64,000 bases of DNA. It comes from Solibacillus isronensis. Lineage in GTDB: Bacteria; Bacillota; Bacilli; Bacillales_A; Planococcaceae. Below the pieces are notes generated by a model. It was given only the letters and a program-made list of their open reading frames with translations, had not been told where the DNA came from and made no database searches. This document shows, piece by piece, positions 37,542 to 45,218 of the stretch (its first letter is position 1; every line of letters begins with the position of its first letter). The position numbers and the translations under genes were made by a program. Location of the stretch: the NCBI RefSeq assembly GCF_023715405.1, contig NZ_JAMBOC010000001.1, forward strand, positions 1,116,001 to 1,180,000, read 5' to 3'.

Positions 37542-37570
37542 AAAAACCTCCCAATTTTTAATTAGGAGGC
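37542..37570 (-). terminator. Terminator after the 158-residue unknown gene
   Basis: Stem CCTCC(C)AATT/AATT(A)GGAGG, followed by TTTTT on the minus strand, eight bp past the stop codon. Confidence 0.85.
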
Positions 37571-37577
37571 ATCCGAA

Positions 37578-38054
37578 CTATTGAATTTTAAAATTACCAC
37601 TGCTTTGAAGTATATCACTAAATGTTTCATCATTGATTTGAACTTTGTTCGCTTCAATAAAAAAGTGATCTTTATTATTCACCTGGAAGTAAAAATTTGT
37701 ATTTGAACTGATATCTTCAATCGCTGTTAAATCTCGGTTTAAACTTTCAATTTTAATTTTTCCGAATCCATTCTGATGGTAGCCAATTTCACTAACAAAA
37801 TTATTATCATTATATTTGCGGTCATTTAACCTATACGTTTTGTTTGACTCCTGATCATACACGACCGGTTCCTGATAAATAAAATAAGAAATAACTTCTT
37901 TAAAAGTTACATGCGTTTTAATAATATTTTGGCCTTTCACACTTTCAACTATAAGGGAAATCGTTTCAGCGAAATAGTTTATATCTAAAGAAGAAATTTC
38001 CCACCCATTGACATTGTGCTCTAATAAATACTGAACATCTTTAAGATTTTTCAT
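37578..38054 (-). CDS. Hypothetical protein, 158 residues
   Basis: I do not recognise a named family. The protein is soluble, beta-rich and acidic, with NVNGWEISSLDINYFAETISLIVES at the start and a C-terminal FYFQVNNKDHFFIEANKVQI. Its general look recalls small YxiG-like or immunity-type proteins of Bacillus, but that is only an impression. It lies 7 bp after the MBL-fold hydrolase and should be on the same message; a terminator closes the pair. Confidence 0.7.
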   Translation of the reverse strand: MKNLKDVQYLLEHNVNGWEISSLDINYFAETISLIVESVKGQNIIKTHVTFKEVISYFIYQEPVVYDQESNKTYRLNDRKYNDNNFVSEIGYHQNGFGKIKIESLNRDLTAIEDISSNTNFYFQVNNKDHFFIEANKVQINDETFSDILQSSGNFKIQ

Positions 38055-38061
38055 TTTTCTA

Positions 38062-39060
38062 TTAATACCCTGTTTTATTTAATGATTTATTCGCTTCTCT
38101 TGAAGCATGACGGGAAATATCACTTTTCTTATAATAATGAATCCCATCCCGCTCTTCAATCTCGACCATCCCTTGATCGACCAAGTAATCAAACTGCCCT
38201 AATGTTTCCGATAGTGTCAATCCTAACTGCTGCTGGTAAATGCGTTCAAATAATTGAGTAGTCATTTCAAAATTTGTCTGCGGTGTTTGAAGCAGACCGT
38301 ATACTTTTAATGCACGTTGTCTTTGTTTTTCCAAGCGCTCATCGATGAGTGGTTCGATATTTGTCAGTTCCCCTCCGTGCCCCGCGTACACTTTTGAAAT
38401 CTCTAAATTTTTCAGTCGCTTGAGTGATTCATTATACTGCAGCAATGATTTAGGACGTTCCATCGATAAATCTAGTGGTGGCTCGATTAATGGATTCGAT
38501 GATGTGCGTTCCAGCAGTAAATCTCCACCGATACATTCCCGAGTAGTCTCGTCGACAAAAATCAGATGGCTTTGTGCATGACCGGGTGTTTCATATACTT
38601 TCAAACCAGGATGACCTGGCACTTCATCCCCCTCTTTTAAATAGCCAGTCAATGGAATCGTACCGAATAACTCAATTTCCCCTTTAACATGTAAAATCCG
38701 GTTTACGTATTTTTCCGGTACTCCTTGCTCGATTAAAAGCTTTTTAAAAAACCGCTCATGATACTGCAGAAATTCCGGTTCTTTCTTCATCCAGTAATCA
38801 ACATATTGATGCCCTAATACTTCCGCCGCTGGAAATGCATCGATCCAACCGGCATGGTCCGGATGATGATGTGTCAGCACGACTTGTTCCACGTCTTTCA
38901 AGTCATAACCTGCACTGTGTAAACCCCATTTGATTGCTTCATATGCTTCTTCCGTTTTCGGACCTGCATCGAATAATGTCAGTGCCTCCCCCTTTACTAG
39001 AAAAGCATTTACATCTCCCACTGCATATGGTGTCGGTATAACAATTTTATGTACTTCCAT
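38062..39060 (-). CDS. MBL-fold metallo-hydrolase
   Basis: The 332-residue protein has the metallo-beta-lactamase-fold zinc motif THHHPDHAGW, a later GHAQSH and YAGHGGE, and a C-terminal winged-helix-like tail (about 255-332), the layout of beta-lactamase-like hydrolases related to LACTB2. Members cut thioesters, lactones or RNA; the substrate is not evident. AAAGGGG precedes the ATG. A FadR-like operator lies 226 bp upstream, which would fit a role near fatty-acid or acyl-thioester metabolism. Confidence 0.88.
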   Translation of the reverse strand: MEVHKIVIPTPYAVGDVNAFLVKGEALTLFDAGPKTEEAYEAIKWGLHSAGYDLKDVEQVVLTHHHPDHAGWIDAFPAAEVLGHQYVDYWMKKEPEFLQYHERFFKKLLIEQGVPEKYVNRILHVKGEIELFGTIPLTGYLKEGDEVPGHPGLKVYETPGHAQSHLIFVDETTRECIGGDLLLERTSSNPLIEPPLDLSMERPKSLLQYNESLKRLKNLEISKVYAGHGGELTNIEPLIDERLEKQRQRALKVYGLLQTPQTNFEMTTQLFERIYQQQLGLTLSETLGQFDYLVDQGMVEIEERDGIHYYKKSDISRHASREANKSLNKTGY

Positions 39061-39252
39061 ATTTTAATCCCCTTTATCTTAATTCAGCAATCACTCACCT
39101 CTTCAAGTAGATGATAGCTGCTTGTTTTGTTTAACCCAGCTGCTGGTACAAAAGCCAGCTGAATAAAGATAAGCCTCTGGCAGGTGTCACAGATTTTAAA
39201 TTGATTTTAATGAGGAAGTCATGTGGGCCTAAACTCAAAAAAATCTGGACGC

Positions 39253-39272
39253 AATTACGCCGAGGCGTAATT
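39253..39272. repeat. Perfect inverted repeat with two-base spacer
   Basis: AATTACGCC-GA-GGCGTAATT lies in the leader region of the MBL-fold gene. On the minus strand a TTTTTTT tract follows after about 12 bases, so it could be an attenuator or an operator. Confidence 0.6.
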
Positions 39273-39285
39273 GATATGCTCGTAA

Positions 39286-39303
39286 TGAATGACTATTCAT
39301 TTA
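39286..39303. promoter_or_regulatory. FadR-like operator
   Basis: TGAATGACTATTCATTTA differs at one base from the Bacillus FadR (YsiA) consensus TGAATGAMTANTCATTCA as I remember it. It lies between the divergent MBL-fold gene and the proC promoter. Confidence 0.5.
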
Positions 39304-39339
39304 TTTTAACTCTTTTTTCTTCATTCGTCACGTCAAAGG

Positions 39340-39368
39340 TTGACAGTTTTTCAATACAGCACTATAAT
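39340..39368 (+). promoter_or_regulatory. proC promoter
   Basis: Consensus SigA promoter: TTGACA (39340-39345), 17-bp spacer, TATAAT (39363-39368). The transcript would start near 39375, ahead of the T-box. Confidence 0.85.
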
Positions 39369-39384
39369 TTTGGATAATTCAAAA

Positions 39385-39625
39385 TTTACAGGCAATGAAA
39401 AAGCCAAGTAGATTATTTTAAGGTTATAGAGAGTGCCGTCTTTGCTGAAATCGGCATAACCCGCTGGAATAATTGAACCTCCTTTTGAGCCGTTATGACA
39501 ACATAACCGTACCCTTTGCGATAAAAAGGCTGAAGCTGCACACTTTATGTGTGAATAAAGGTGGTACCGCGGAGATCAATGCATTTTCGTCCTTACTTAA
39601 TTGTAGGGATGGAAATGCTTTTTTT
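39385..39625 (+). promoter_or_regulatory. T-box leader, tRNA-Pro specific (specifier CCU)
   Basis: The leader holds the conserved T-box AAAGGTGGTACCGCGG at 39557-39572, Stem I with AGAGAG at 39428-39433, and a specifier loop reading GAA-CCT-CC before TTTTGAG; the codon CCT at 39478-39480 is proline, agreeing with proC downstream. Uncharged tRNA-Pro should pair with the codon and with the UGGU-containing bulge and stop termination, so proline shortage switches proC on. Confidence 0.92.
39581..39625 (+). terminator. T-box terminator of proC
   Basis: GCATTTTCGTCCTTAC/GTAGGGATGGAAATGC followed by TTTTTTT. It competes with the antiterminator formed by the T-box bulge. Confidence 0.88.
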
Positions 39626-39669
39626 ATGTTCCTTTAAGGAATCGGATTTAAAAATCGGAGGGATACTTT

Positions 39670-40476
39670 ATGCAAAAAATTATTTTTATTGGCGCAGGCT
39701 CGATGGCAGAAGCACTCATTCATGGATGGATTAAAAAGAATGTCATCAACCCGCATGCCCTGTTTATATCCAATCGGTCGAATAAAGAACGTCTAAACGA
39801 ACTGGTGGAAAGCTATAATGTCAACCTATTGGAGGACCATACACACTTGCCGGATGCAGACCTCGTGATTTTAGCAATGAAACCGAAAGATGCGCGTGCT
39901 GCTATGGAAGTCATCGCACCCCATCTAAGTGCTGATACTGCAATTTTATCGGTACTGGCTGGTGTCAGCATTGATACGATTGAACTGCATCTCGGCAGCC
40001 GCCCAATCGCTCGTGTAATGCCGAACACCTCCGCAACAATCGGCATGTCTGCATCCGGCATTGCATTCAATAACCATGTAACAGACGTGAAGCGTGCGCT
40101 TTATATTCAAATGTTAGAAGCGATTGGCATTGTAATCGAAGTGGAGGAAGAAAAACTTCATGCAGTTACAGCCCTTTCCGGAAGTGGTCCTGCCTATTTA
40201 TACTATTTGGTTGAAGCATTTGAACAGGCTGGTGCTGAGTTCGGTCTATCAAAGGAAATTGTACGGGAACTGATGGTACAGACGATTGCTGGTTCCGCGG
40301 AAATGCTAAAATCCGGTAATTTGGAACCTTCCCTACTGCGCAAAAAAGTAACAAGTCCAGGAGGAACGACTGAAGCCGGGATCAAGGCACTTGAATCGAT
40401 GTCCTTTAACGAAGCGATTGTGAACTGTGTTCGAAGTGCCGAAAACCGTTCAAGGGAACTGGCGCGTGAGGAATAA
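39670..40476 (+). CDS. proC: Pyrroline-5-carboxylate reductase
   Basis: The 268-residue enzyme reduces pyrroline-5-carboxylate to proline with NAD(P)H, the last step of proline synthesis. The Rossmann start IIFIGAGSMAEALIHGW and the signature region ALSGSGPAYLYYLVEAFEQAG and VTSPGGTTEAGIKALE are all visible. Length is typical. GGAGGG lies upstream of the ATG. It is a single gene under T-box control, with no proA or proB next to it. Confidence 0.96.
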   Translation: MQKIIFIGAGSMAEALIHGWIKKNVINPHALFISNRSNKERLNELVESYNVNLLEDHTHLPDADLVILAMKPKDARAAMEVIAPHLSADTAILSVLAGVSIDTIELHLGSRPIARVMPNTSATIGMSASGIAFNNHVTDVKRALYIQMLEAIGIVIEVEEEKLHAVTALSGSGPAYLYYLVEAFEQAGAEFGLSKEIVRELMVQTIAGSAEMLKSGNLEPSLLRKKVTSPGGTTEAGIKALESMSFNEAIVNCVRSAENRSRELAREE

Positions 40477-40590
40477 AAAAACACCTACTAATAATTCGAA
40501 TATAGGGTGAAAAGTATAATAAAATATAACAGTACTTATATTTAGGGGATTTAAGTTTTGTTGTATATAACAAAAATTTTTAATAAAACT

Positions 40591-40635
40591 AAAAAACATC
40601 CATTAAACCTTTATTGAGATAATGGATGTTTTTTT
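40591..40635 (+). terminator. Terminator after proC
   Basis: Stem AACATCCATTA/TAATGGATGTT with 14-nt loop and TTTTTTT. It lies 115 bp after proC in a 338-bp gap that otherwise holds a repeat copy and a short inverted repeat. Confidence 0.85.
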
Positions 40636-40708
40636 AAATTTTTGGTCTTTACTTTACTTAAATCACTTTTCTCATAGATTGTGGCTATGAAAAAAAGAAA
40701 ATGTCATC

Positions 40709-40735
40709 ATTCAATAATCGGCGCGATTGTTGAAT
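40709..40735. repeat. Dispersed repeat family, copy A (short palindromic form)
   Basis: TTCAATAATC-GGCGC-GATTGTTGAA joins the two ends of the longer copies found at 41185, 41758 and elsewhere, without the middle part. Confidence 0.7.
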
Positions 40736-40749
40736 ATCGTTTTCTGTGT

Positions 40750-40770
40750 TTCCAAACTTTTATTTGGGAA
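40750..40770. repeat. Inverted repeat TTCCAAA/TTTGGGAA, first copy
   Basis: TTCCAAAC then ATTTGGGAA, next to repeat copy A. A second copy lies at 41144-41167 on the other side of the small gene between them. Confidence 0.55.
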
Positions 40771-40814
40771 CGTATTTAGAAACTTTATACACCCTTGTGG
40801 AATATAAGCACAAG

Positions 40815-41066
40815 TTAGCTGGTTTGAGTGTTTGATACTCTAAATATCTTTTGAGATAGAGAATAAGCAACTGTGGCTGTCAACAATGCCAATAGTAATG
40901 GATTTGAGGCACTTCCAAATGATATTTCTCGATTTAAATCATTTGCAATTGAAGGGAGATTGGGAGTGTGAAAAGCAGTAAGTATCAAACCCGATAATAT
41001 TTGAAATGCTAGAAATAATATTATGAAACTAATTATAAATACAGAAAACTTCTTCAAAATTTCCAC
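40815..41066 (-). CDS. Small membrane protein, 83 residues
   Basis: Two membrane segments are predicted (about 8-30 and 55-73), with a short soluble loop PNLPSIANDLNREISFGSASN between them. I recognise no family. A GGAGG-type site (AAGGAGGTGG on the minus strand) precedes the ATG. The gene is bracketed on both sides by the TTCCAAA/TTTGGGAA inverted repeat and by copies A and B of the dispersed repeat. Confidence 0.65.
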   Translation of the reverse strand: MEILKKFSVFIISFIILFLAFQILSGLILTAFHTPNLPSIANDLNREISFGSASNPLLLALLTATVAYSLSQKIFRVSNTQTS

Positions 41067-41143
41067 CTCCTTCGAAACTATTATTACATTTACGGATTAG
41101 AATTCAAAAAGTTTCGATAATTCCACGCAAATATAGCATAATC

Positions 41144-41167
41144 GTTCCAAAAGCGGCGTTTGGGAAC
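41144..41167. repeat. Inverted repeat TTCCAAA/TTTGGGAA, second copy
   Basis: GTTCCAAA-AGCGGCG-TTTGGGAAC, close to the copy at 40750-40770 but with a different loop. Confidence 0.55.
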
Positions 41168-41184
41168 CTTCTTAAAAGAATATT

Positions 41185-41253
41185 ATTCAACAATATGGCT
41201 CTTTAGCTGAAGAAGGCATATGTCTTTTCAAGAATTGCACCCGATGGTTGAAT
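41185..41253. repeat. Dispersed repeat family, copy B
   Basis: About 69 bp from ATTCAACAATATGGCTCTTT to CACCCGATGGTTGAAT. The ends form an imperfect inverted repeat; the middle contains a partial AGAATTGCACC arm. Confidence 0.75.
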
Positions 41254-41299
41254 ATTGAAAGAATGATAACCAACCTTCACTCATCCTTCTCTATATATT

Positions 41300-41683
41300 T
41301 TATTTCGCATCAGAATTGAATCGTATTAACGTTAAAATTGAGAACAATGGGAAAATCAAATATATAGACATAAAACCACCAAGAGTAAAGAACCAAAGAT
41401 CAATGCACCACACCAAAAATAAACCGATAACATTTGTTAGAACAAAAAATAGTATTTTGTTTTTTATTCTATTAGTTAAATAAATATCAATAGGGACTAC
41501 AAAGATAATAGTAAATAAATAGATTCCTAAATAGAGCAGTACAGCAAGCTGTATTTTCTCAGCTGTCGAAGGAGGCATTATTTCGGATCGGAATACTCCT
41601 TCGATAAATACGATACTTAATGTGGTAACTAATGCTACTATTATCGGGGCAATTAGCATCTTTGCAATAGAAGTCTTTCTCAT
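41300..41683 (-). CDS. Membrane protein of unknown function, 127 residues
   Basis: Four membrane segments are predicted (about 8-28, 43-65, 75-93 and 97-118) with short basic loops such as LTNRIKNK. No family is recognised. AAGAGGTGA upstream of the ATG gives a usable ribosome binding site. The gene is flanked by repeat copies B and C, so it belongs to the repeat-rich accessory stretch. Confidence 0.65.
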   Translation of the reverse strand: MRKTSIAKMLIAPIIVALVTTLSIVFIEGVFRSEIMPPSTAEKIQLAVLLYLGIYLFTIIFVVPIDIYLTNRIKNKILFFVLTNVIGLFLVWCIDLWFFTLGGFMSIYLIFPLFSILTLIRFNSDAK

Positions 41684-41757
41684 TCAAGTCACCTCTTTTT
41701 GTTATTATAATTCAGTCTTTTAGATGACAGCTCATCTTTAATTTCTTTAGAGGCATT

Positions 41758-41826
41758 GTTCAACAATATAGCCCTATAACGGAAAAATGCGATTTTCTTA
41801 TTGAAGAATCGCACCTAATTGTTGAA
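41758..41826. repeat. Dispersed repeat family, copy C
   Basis: GTTCAACAATATAGCCC at one end and CACCTAATTGTTGAA at the other, with an internal hairpin TGCGATTTTCTT/AAGAATCGCA. This is the most complete copy. Confidence 0.75.
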
Positions 41827-41863
41827 GATCAAGAATTGATTACTACTAAAATAGCTGTCCGAA

Positions 41864-42238
41864 TTACTCTCCTGTTATGGTAATTGTTTCTGATTGATTG
41901 TTCCATTTTATTAATCCTACAATTTCCGAATCCTCACTTGGAGAGGTACAAGGACTGCACTCACTTATTCCCAATGACATGACCCCATCTGAACCTAATG
42001 CTCCTTTTCCAGAAGAAGAAACAACAGTGAACGAATATTCAATTTCTTTTGGAATTGGTTCTGTACCAATATATTTAATGTAACCAGTTTTTTTACTATC
42101 TTCACCCCTATGTTCATATTCAATTTGAACTCTCCAGTTTTCACCTTCCCCAGAAAATATAACGGTTTTCTGTCCACAAGCAGATAGAAGAGAAATACCG
42201 AGCAAGATAACCAAAAAACCAACTTTTCCAAAATTCAT
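41864..42238 (-). CDS. Small lipoprotein, 124 residues
   Basis: The lipoprotein signal ends SLLSAC, followed by a mature domain of about 105 residues with alternating beta strands (WRVQIEYEHRG, IEYSFTVVSSSG, ITITGE) and a pair of cysteines in ECSPC. Function unknown. The start at 42238 has GGGGAG six nt upstream; a longer reading from 42256 is unsupported. It stands alone between repeat copies. Confidence 0.75.
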   Translation of the reverse strand: MNFGKVGFLVILLGISLLSACGQKTVIFSGEGENWRVQIEYEHRGEDSKKTGYIKYIGTEPIPKEIEYSFTVVSSSGKGALGSDGVMSLGISECSPCTSPSEDSEIVGLIKWNNQSETITITGE

Positions 42239-42396
42239 ATGTAGCTCCCCTTTCAAAAACGAATGGTTTACTTATTTCTAGAGACGTAAGAAGAAAATGC
42301 TCGTTTACTAAACAAAAAACTAAAGCACCTCGTTAGTTAATAAGGAAAATACTCACATTTTTTATTAGGTTAATTATATTTATAGGAAAACAGCAA

Positions 42397-42489
42397 TTGA
42401 ATAAAATTATTGCAATTATGATTACCACAATCATTACACTTGTACTATTTCTCACTTATTTAAATAAATTAATTATCATTGAATTTTAA
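42397..42489 (+). CDS. Possible 30-residue membrane peptide
   Basis: TTG start after TAGGAAAACAGCAA, then NKIIAIMITTIITLVLFLTY, a single hydrophobic helix ending LNKLIIIEF and TAA. The ribosome binding site is weak and the region is AT-rich, so this may be chance. Confidence 0.25.
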   Translation: MNKIIAIMITTIITLVLFLTYLNKLIIIEF

Positions 42490-42544
42490 CATAAATATCA
42501 AACTTACTATTTAAATCTTATTCCAGAAAATGACCTTGAAAAAC

Positions 42545-42566
42545 GCGTCGCGCCTTATTGTTGAAT
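42545..42566. repeat. Dispersed repeat family, copy D (right end only)
   Basis: GCGTCGCGCCTTATTGTTGAA matches the right end of copy C; the left end is not recognisable. Confidence 0.5.
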
Positions 42567-42738
42567 AGTATAGGATATATCTCTTTCGAATCTTAATATT
42601 TATTAAAATAATCTTTCAAACCAAACACATTTACATCATTAAAAATGTAGTACTTTATAATAGTTTTATTCTAAATATAACCATAGATAAGTTAAACTAG
42701 TGGGTACCTTTTCCTGGGAAATACTTCAATAAATCACC

Positions 42739-42768
42739 TTGACATATCGAGAATTCTAGATATATAAT
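42739..42768 (+). promoter_or_regulatory. Promoter of the ArsR-type regulator
   Basis: TTGACA (42739-42744), 18-bp spacer, TATAAT (42763-42768). The expected start site falls at 42775-42776, on the ATG itself, which implies a leaderless message. Confidence 0.8.
42744..42763. promoter_or_regulatory. Palindromic operator of the ArsR regulator, copy 1
   Basis: ATATCGAGAATTCTAGATAT is a 20-bp palindrome with one mismatched pair, filling the spacer between -35 and -10. A near copy lies before the exporter pair at 43123. Confidence 0.75.
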
Positions 42769-42775
42769 TACACGC

Positions 42776-43090
42776 ATGGAACCTATTGATGTATTCAAAG
42801 CATTATCGAATGAAACAAGACTCAATATCTTAGAGTGGTTAAAGGAACCCGAGAAACATTTCCCAAAACAAGGCGCTCACCTACCGAAGGAGGTAAGTTA
42901 CAAGGGTGGAGTATGTGTTGGGGATATTCAGGAAAAGGCCAAAATTTCTCAATCTACTGTTTCTAGCTACTTAAATATGATGCAAAAAGCTGGTATACTT
43001 GAGTCGATTCGCCATGGACAATGGACATACTACAGACGTAATGAAGAATTTATTCAACAGTTAGCTGAATACTTTAAAACAGATATCTAA
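42776..43090 (+). CDS. ArsR-family winged-helix transcription regulator
   Basis: The 104-residue protein has the ArsR winged-helix start MEPIDVFKALSNETRLNILEWL and recognition helix AKISQSTVSSYLNMMQKAGILESIRHGQWTYYRR. A single Cys in the wing-like GGVCVGDIQ is not a clear metal site. No ribosome binding site precedes the ATG; the -10 box ends 8 bp upstream, so translation appears leaderless. A 20-bp palindrome in its own promoter and one upstream of the exporter genes suggest it represses both. Confidence 0.88.
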   Translation: MEPIDVFKALSNETRLNILEWLKEPEKHFPKQGAHLPKEVSYKGGVCVGDIQEKAKISQSTVSSYLNMMQKAGILESIRHGQWTYYRRNEEFIQQLAEYFKTDI

Positions 43091-43122
43091 TATTATTGAT
43101 TTCTGTTTTTTTATCAATACTT

Positions 43123-43142
43123 ATATCGATATTTCTAGATAT
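43123..43142. promoter_or_regulatory. Palindromic operator, copy 2, before the exporter pair
   Basis: ATATCGATATTTCTAGATAT agrees with copy 1 at 17 of 20 positions; TACAAT directly after it could be the -10 box of the exporter unit. Confidence 0.7.
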
Positions 43143-43171
43143 ACAATTATACCGAAAAGAGGATTTCATCT

Positions 43172-43600
43172 ATGCGCTTTATATTTTATCTATTTGCTTT
43201 TTTAGCTGGAGCAGCACTTAGCTTTGAAGGCGCAATTTACGCTGAACTAGGAAAAACAATCGGACAAATAGAAACAAGCTTTTATAACTTCTTTATGGGC
43301 TCAATCATCATGGGGCTTTTGTGGCTCTTTTTTGGAAAAGGCAGGATTTCCTATACATTGGAGGCACCTAAATGGGCATTGCTTGGAGGGCTCTTAGGTG
43401 TTGTTTATTTAACTTCCATCGTTGTAAGTGTTCCATTCGTCGGAGTAGGCATAACAATGGTTGCTGTCATCATCGGGCAATTGGTGATGAGTATGACGAT
43501 CGAGCATTTCGGGTGGTTAGGTAGTAAGAAAAATAAGATTAATAAAGAAAAAATATATGCAGTTATTTCAATGATCATTGCACTTATATTAATAAATTAG
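43172..43600 (+). CDS. DMT-family transporter subunit, YdcZ (DUF606) type, first of a pair
   Basis: The 142-residue protein has four to five membrane helices and the family features GAALSFEGAIYAELGKTIG and WLGSKKNKINKEKI. YdcZ/DUF606 members are half-size DMT proteins that occur as pairs and probably act as heterodimers. AGAGGA lies before the ATG. The second half-size gene follows after 11 bp. Substrate unknown; a drug or metabolite exporter induced through the ArsR regulator is the likely role. Confidence 0.85.
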   Translation: MRFIFYLFAFLAGAALSFEGAIYAELGKTIGQIETSFYNFFMGSIIMGLLWLFFGKGRISYTLEAPKWALLGGLLGVVYLTSIVVSVPFVGVGITMVAVIIGQLVMSMTIEHFGWLGSKKNKINKEKIYAVISMIIALILIN

Positions 43601-43611
43601 GAGGCATTTCC

Positions 43612-44076
43612 ATGGGATTATTTATGATTCTATTCACATTGATTGGCGGTATCACATTAAGCGCACAATCATCTATCAATGGTACATTTAGTCAAAAAGC
43701 CGGAACAATTGAAACAACATTTTTAACCTTTCTCACTGGGACAATGTTTTTGACCATATTTATTTTATTTTTTGGTAACGGGAATTTGCTAGGAATTTTA
43801 GAGGCGCCAAAATGGCAATTAAGTGCAGCGTTTTTAGGTACTATGTATTTACTGTTGACAGTTATGGCAGTACCACGAATTGGAGTGATTGCAACCAGTA
43901 TTGCTGGTATAGCTGGTCAACTAGTAATCGGAGTGATTATTGATCATTTCGGGTGGTTCAATAGTTTAGTCATAGAATTAGATGTTAAACGAACCTTTGC
44001 CTTATTCTTTATGTTTATCTCCCTATATTTTATCTATAAAGGAAATAAACATACTACCGATGATACTGTTGCATAA
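43612..44076 (+). CDS. DMT-family transporter subunit, YdcZ (DUF606) type, second of a pair
   Basis: The 154-residue protein matches its neighbour along its length: GGITLSAQSSINGTFSQKAGTIET corresponds to the first protein's GAALSFEGAIYAELGKTIGQIET, and DHFGWF to EHFGWL. Four to five helices, then a polar tail KGNKHTTDDTVA. AGGAGG lies 7 nt before the ATG. The strong similarity shows a tandem duplication that split roles within a heterodimer. Confidence 0.85.
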   Translation: MGLFMILFTLIGGITLSAQSSINGTFSQKAGTIETTFLTFLTGTMFLTIFILFFGNGNLLGILEAPKWQLSAAFLGTMYLLLTVMAVPRIGVIATSIAGIAGQLVIGVIIDHFGWFNSLVIELDVKRTFALFFMFISLYFIYKGNKHTTDDTVA

Positions 44077-44107
44077 GAGAGTGAAGTCTTCTCTATAAAT
44101 AACCAAT

Positions 44108-44142
44108 TTGAGGCAATCTTCATCTGATGAGGATTGCCTTTA
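44108..44142. terminator. Bidirectional terminator between convergent genes
   Basis: Stem AGGCAATC/GATTGCCT extended by CATC/GATG, serving the exporter pair on the plus strand and possibly the small membrane protein on the minus strand. Confidence 0.75.
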
Positions 44143-44152
44143 TAATTCGATT

Positions 44153-44440
44153 TTAAAAAATACTGTAAAATTTCTTAATTATAGTTACTAAAATGGCAAT
44201 AAGGAATACAATCAGACTATTAATTAGTAAATAGCCGGCAAGATTCAGCCCGTAGAATATGGCAAAGGCATCATTAATAAATAATGATAACGCAATTCCT
44301 AGTCCCCCAAATACACCTGCCAGCAGTAATATTATTAATGCAGCAGAGTACAGGCTTTTCTCCTTTTTGAAGATTATAAACCCAATAACATTTGCAATAA
44401 CGATTAAAAAGATCATTAGTACAACTAAAAAATTCCCCAT
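44153..44440 (-). CDS. Small membrane protein, 95 residues
   Basis: Three membrane segments are predicted (about 4-22, 31-53, 63-86) with a short basic loop FKKEKS. It recalls YesK-like small membrane proteins of Bacillus, but I am not sure. GGAGGGGAG precedes the ATG at 44440; the longer reading from 44461 would start upstream of that site. It is convergent with the exporter pair. Confidence 0.65.
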   Translation of the reverse strand: MGNFLVVLMIFLIVIANVIGFIIFKKEKSLYSAALIILLLAGVFGGLGIALSLFINDAFAIFYGLNLAGYLLINSLIVFLIAILVTIIKKFYSIF

Positions 44441-44631
44441 TAAACTCCCCTCCATATACATACTTTACCAGTTAAACTGAAAACTTGTTAAGAATTTCCC
44501 ATAATGAAATCAATCTGACTTCCAGTGCTTCTTTAAGGCAAAACATTGTAAGCATTAAGTTTGTATAATCTTTTATAAGGAATAGCTAGTTACAAAGGAT
44601 ATAATAGCAGTAAAAAAGGAGATGATTACAT

Positions 44632-45186
44632 TTGGATTACGAATTAGAGTTAACGAACATTATAAAATCAGATCAACTTATGATGTCGATTTTAAAAACC
44701 GTGCAAGAATTACAATTAAATGATTGCTGGGTCGCAGCGGGTGTTATTCGAAATAAAATTTGGGATTACTTACATAATGTACAAACTGAAATAAATGATA
44801 TTGATGTTATATATTTTGACGAGTTGAATAGTTCAATAGAGTCTGAAAAAGCGTTAGAATCCGAGTTGCAAAAGAGTATGCCTCATCTGCCCTGGTCCGT
44901 AAAAAATCAAGCCAGAATGCATGTTAAAAACAGACTTTCTCCCTATTCATCATCATTTGAAAGTGTTGCTCATTTCCCTGAAACTCCAACTGCAGTAGCC
45001 GTTCGTTTAAATAACAATCAGATAGAAATCTTAGCTCCTTATGGCTTAAATGATTTATTTGAAGGACTAGTTAGACCTACTCCTCCATTTAATCCAGACT
45101 CCAAATTACATCCTATTTATTCAAATCGAGTACAAAGTAAAAATTGGGGTTCTATTTGGAATACATTAAAAATTGATTCGGAATAA
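44632..45186 (+). CDS. Nucleotidyltransferase-like protein (DUF925/NTP_transf_6)
   Basis: The 184-residue protein matches the DUF925 family: CWVAAGVIRNKIWDYLH, then NDIDVIYFD, the acidic pair expected of a nucleotidyltransferase fold, and a C-terminal VRPTPPF and VQSKNWGSIWNTLK. The reaction and acceptor are unknown. The start is TTG with AAAGGAG ten nt upstream; an ATG directly after the site is out of frame. It is a single gene. Confidence 0.85.
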   Translation: MDYELELTNIIKSDQLMMSILKTVQELQLNDCWVAAGVIRNKIWDYLHNVQTEINDIDVIYFDELNSSIESEKALESELQKSMPHLPWSVKNQARMHVKNRLSPYSSSFESVAHFPETPTAVAVRLNNNQIEILAPYGLNDLFEGLVRPTPPFNPDSKLHPIYSNRVQSKNWGSIWNTLKIDSE

Positions 45187-45218
45187 AAGAAAAACAACTA
45201 AGCTACATACAAGCGTCA

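Noticed and set aside
42360..42489. A firm call for a membrane peptide
   Set aside because: The frame is hydrophobic but starts at TTG with a weak ribosome binding site in very AT-rich DNA; it is listed only at low confidence.
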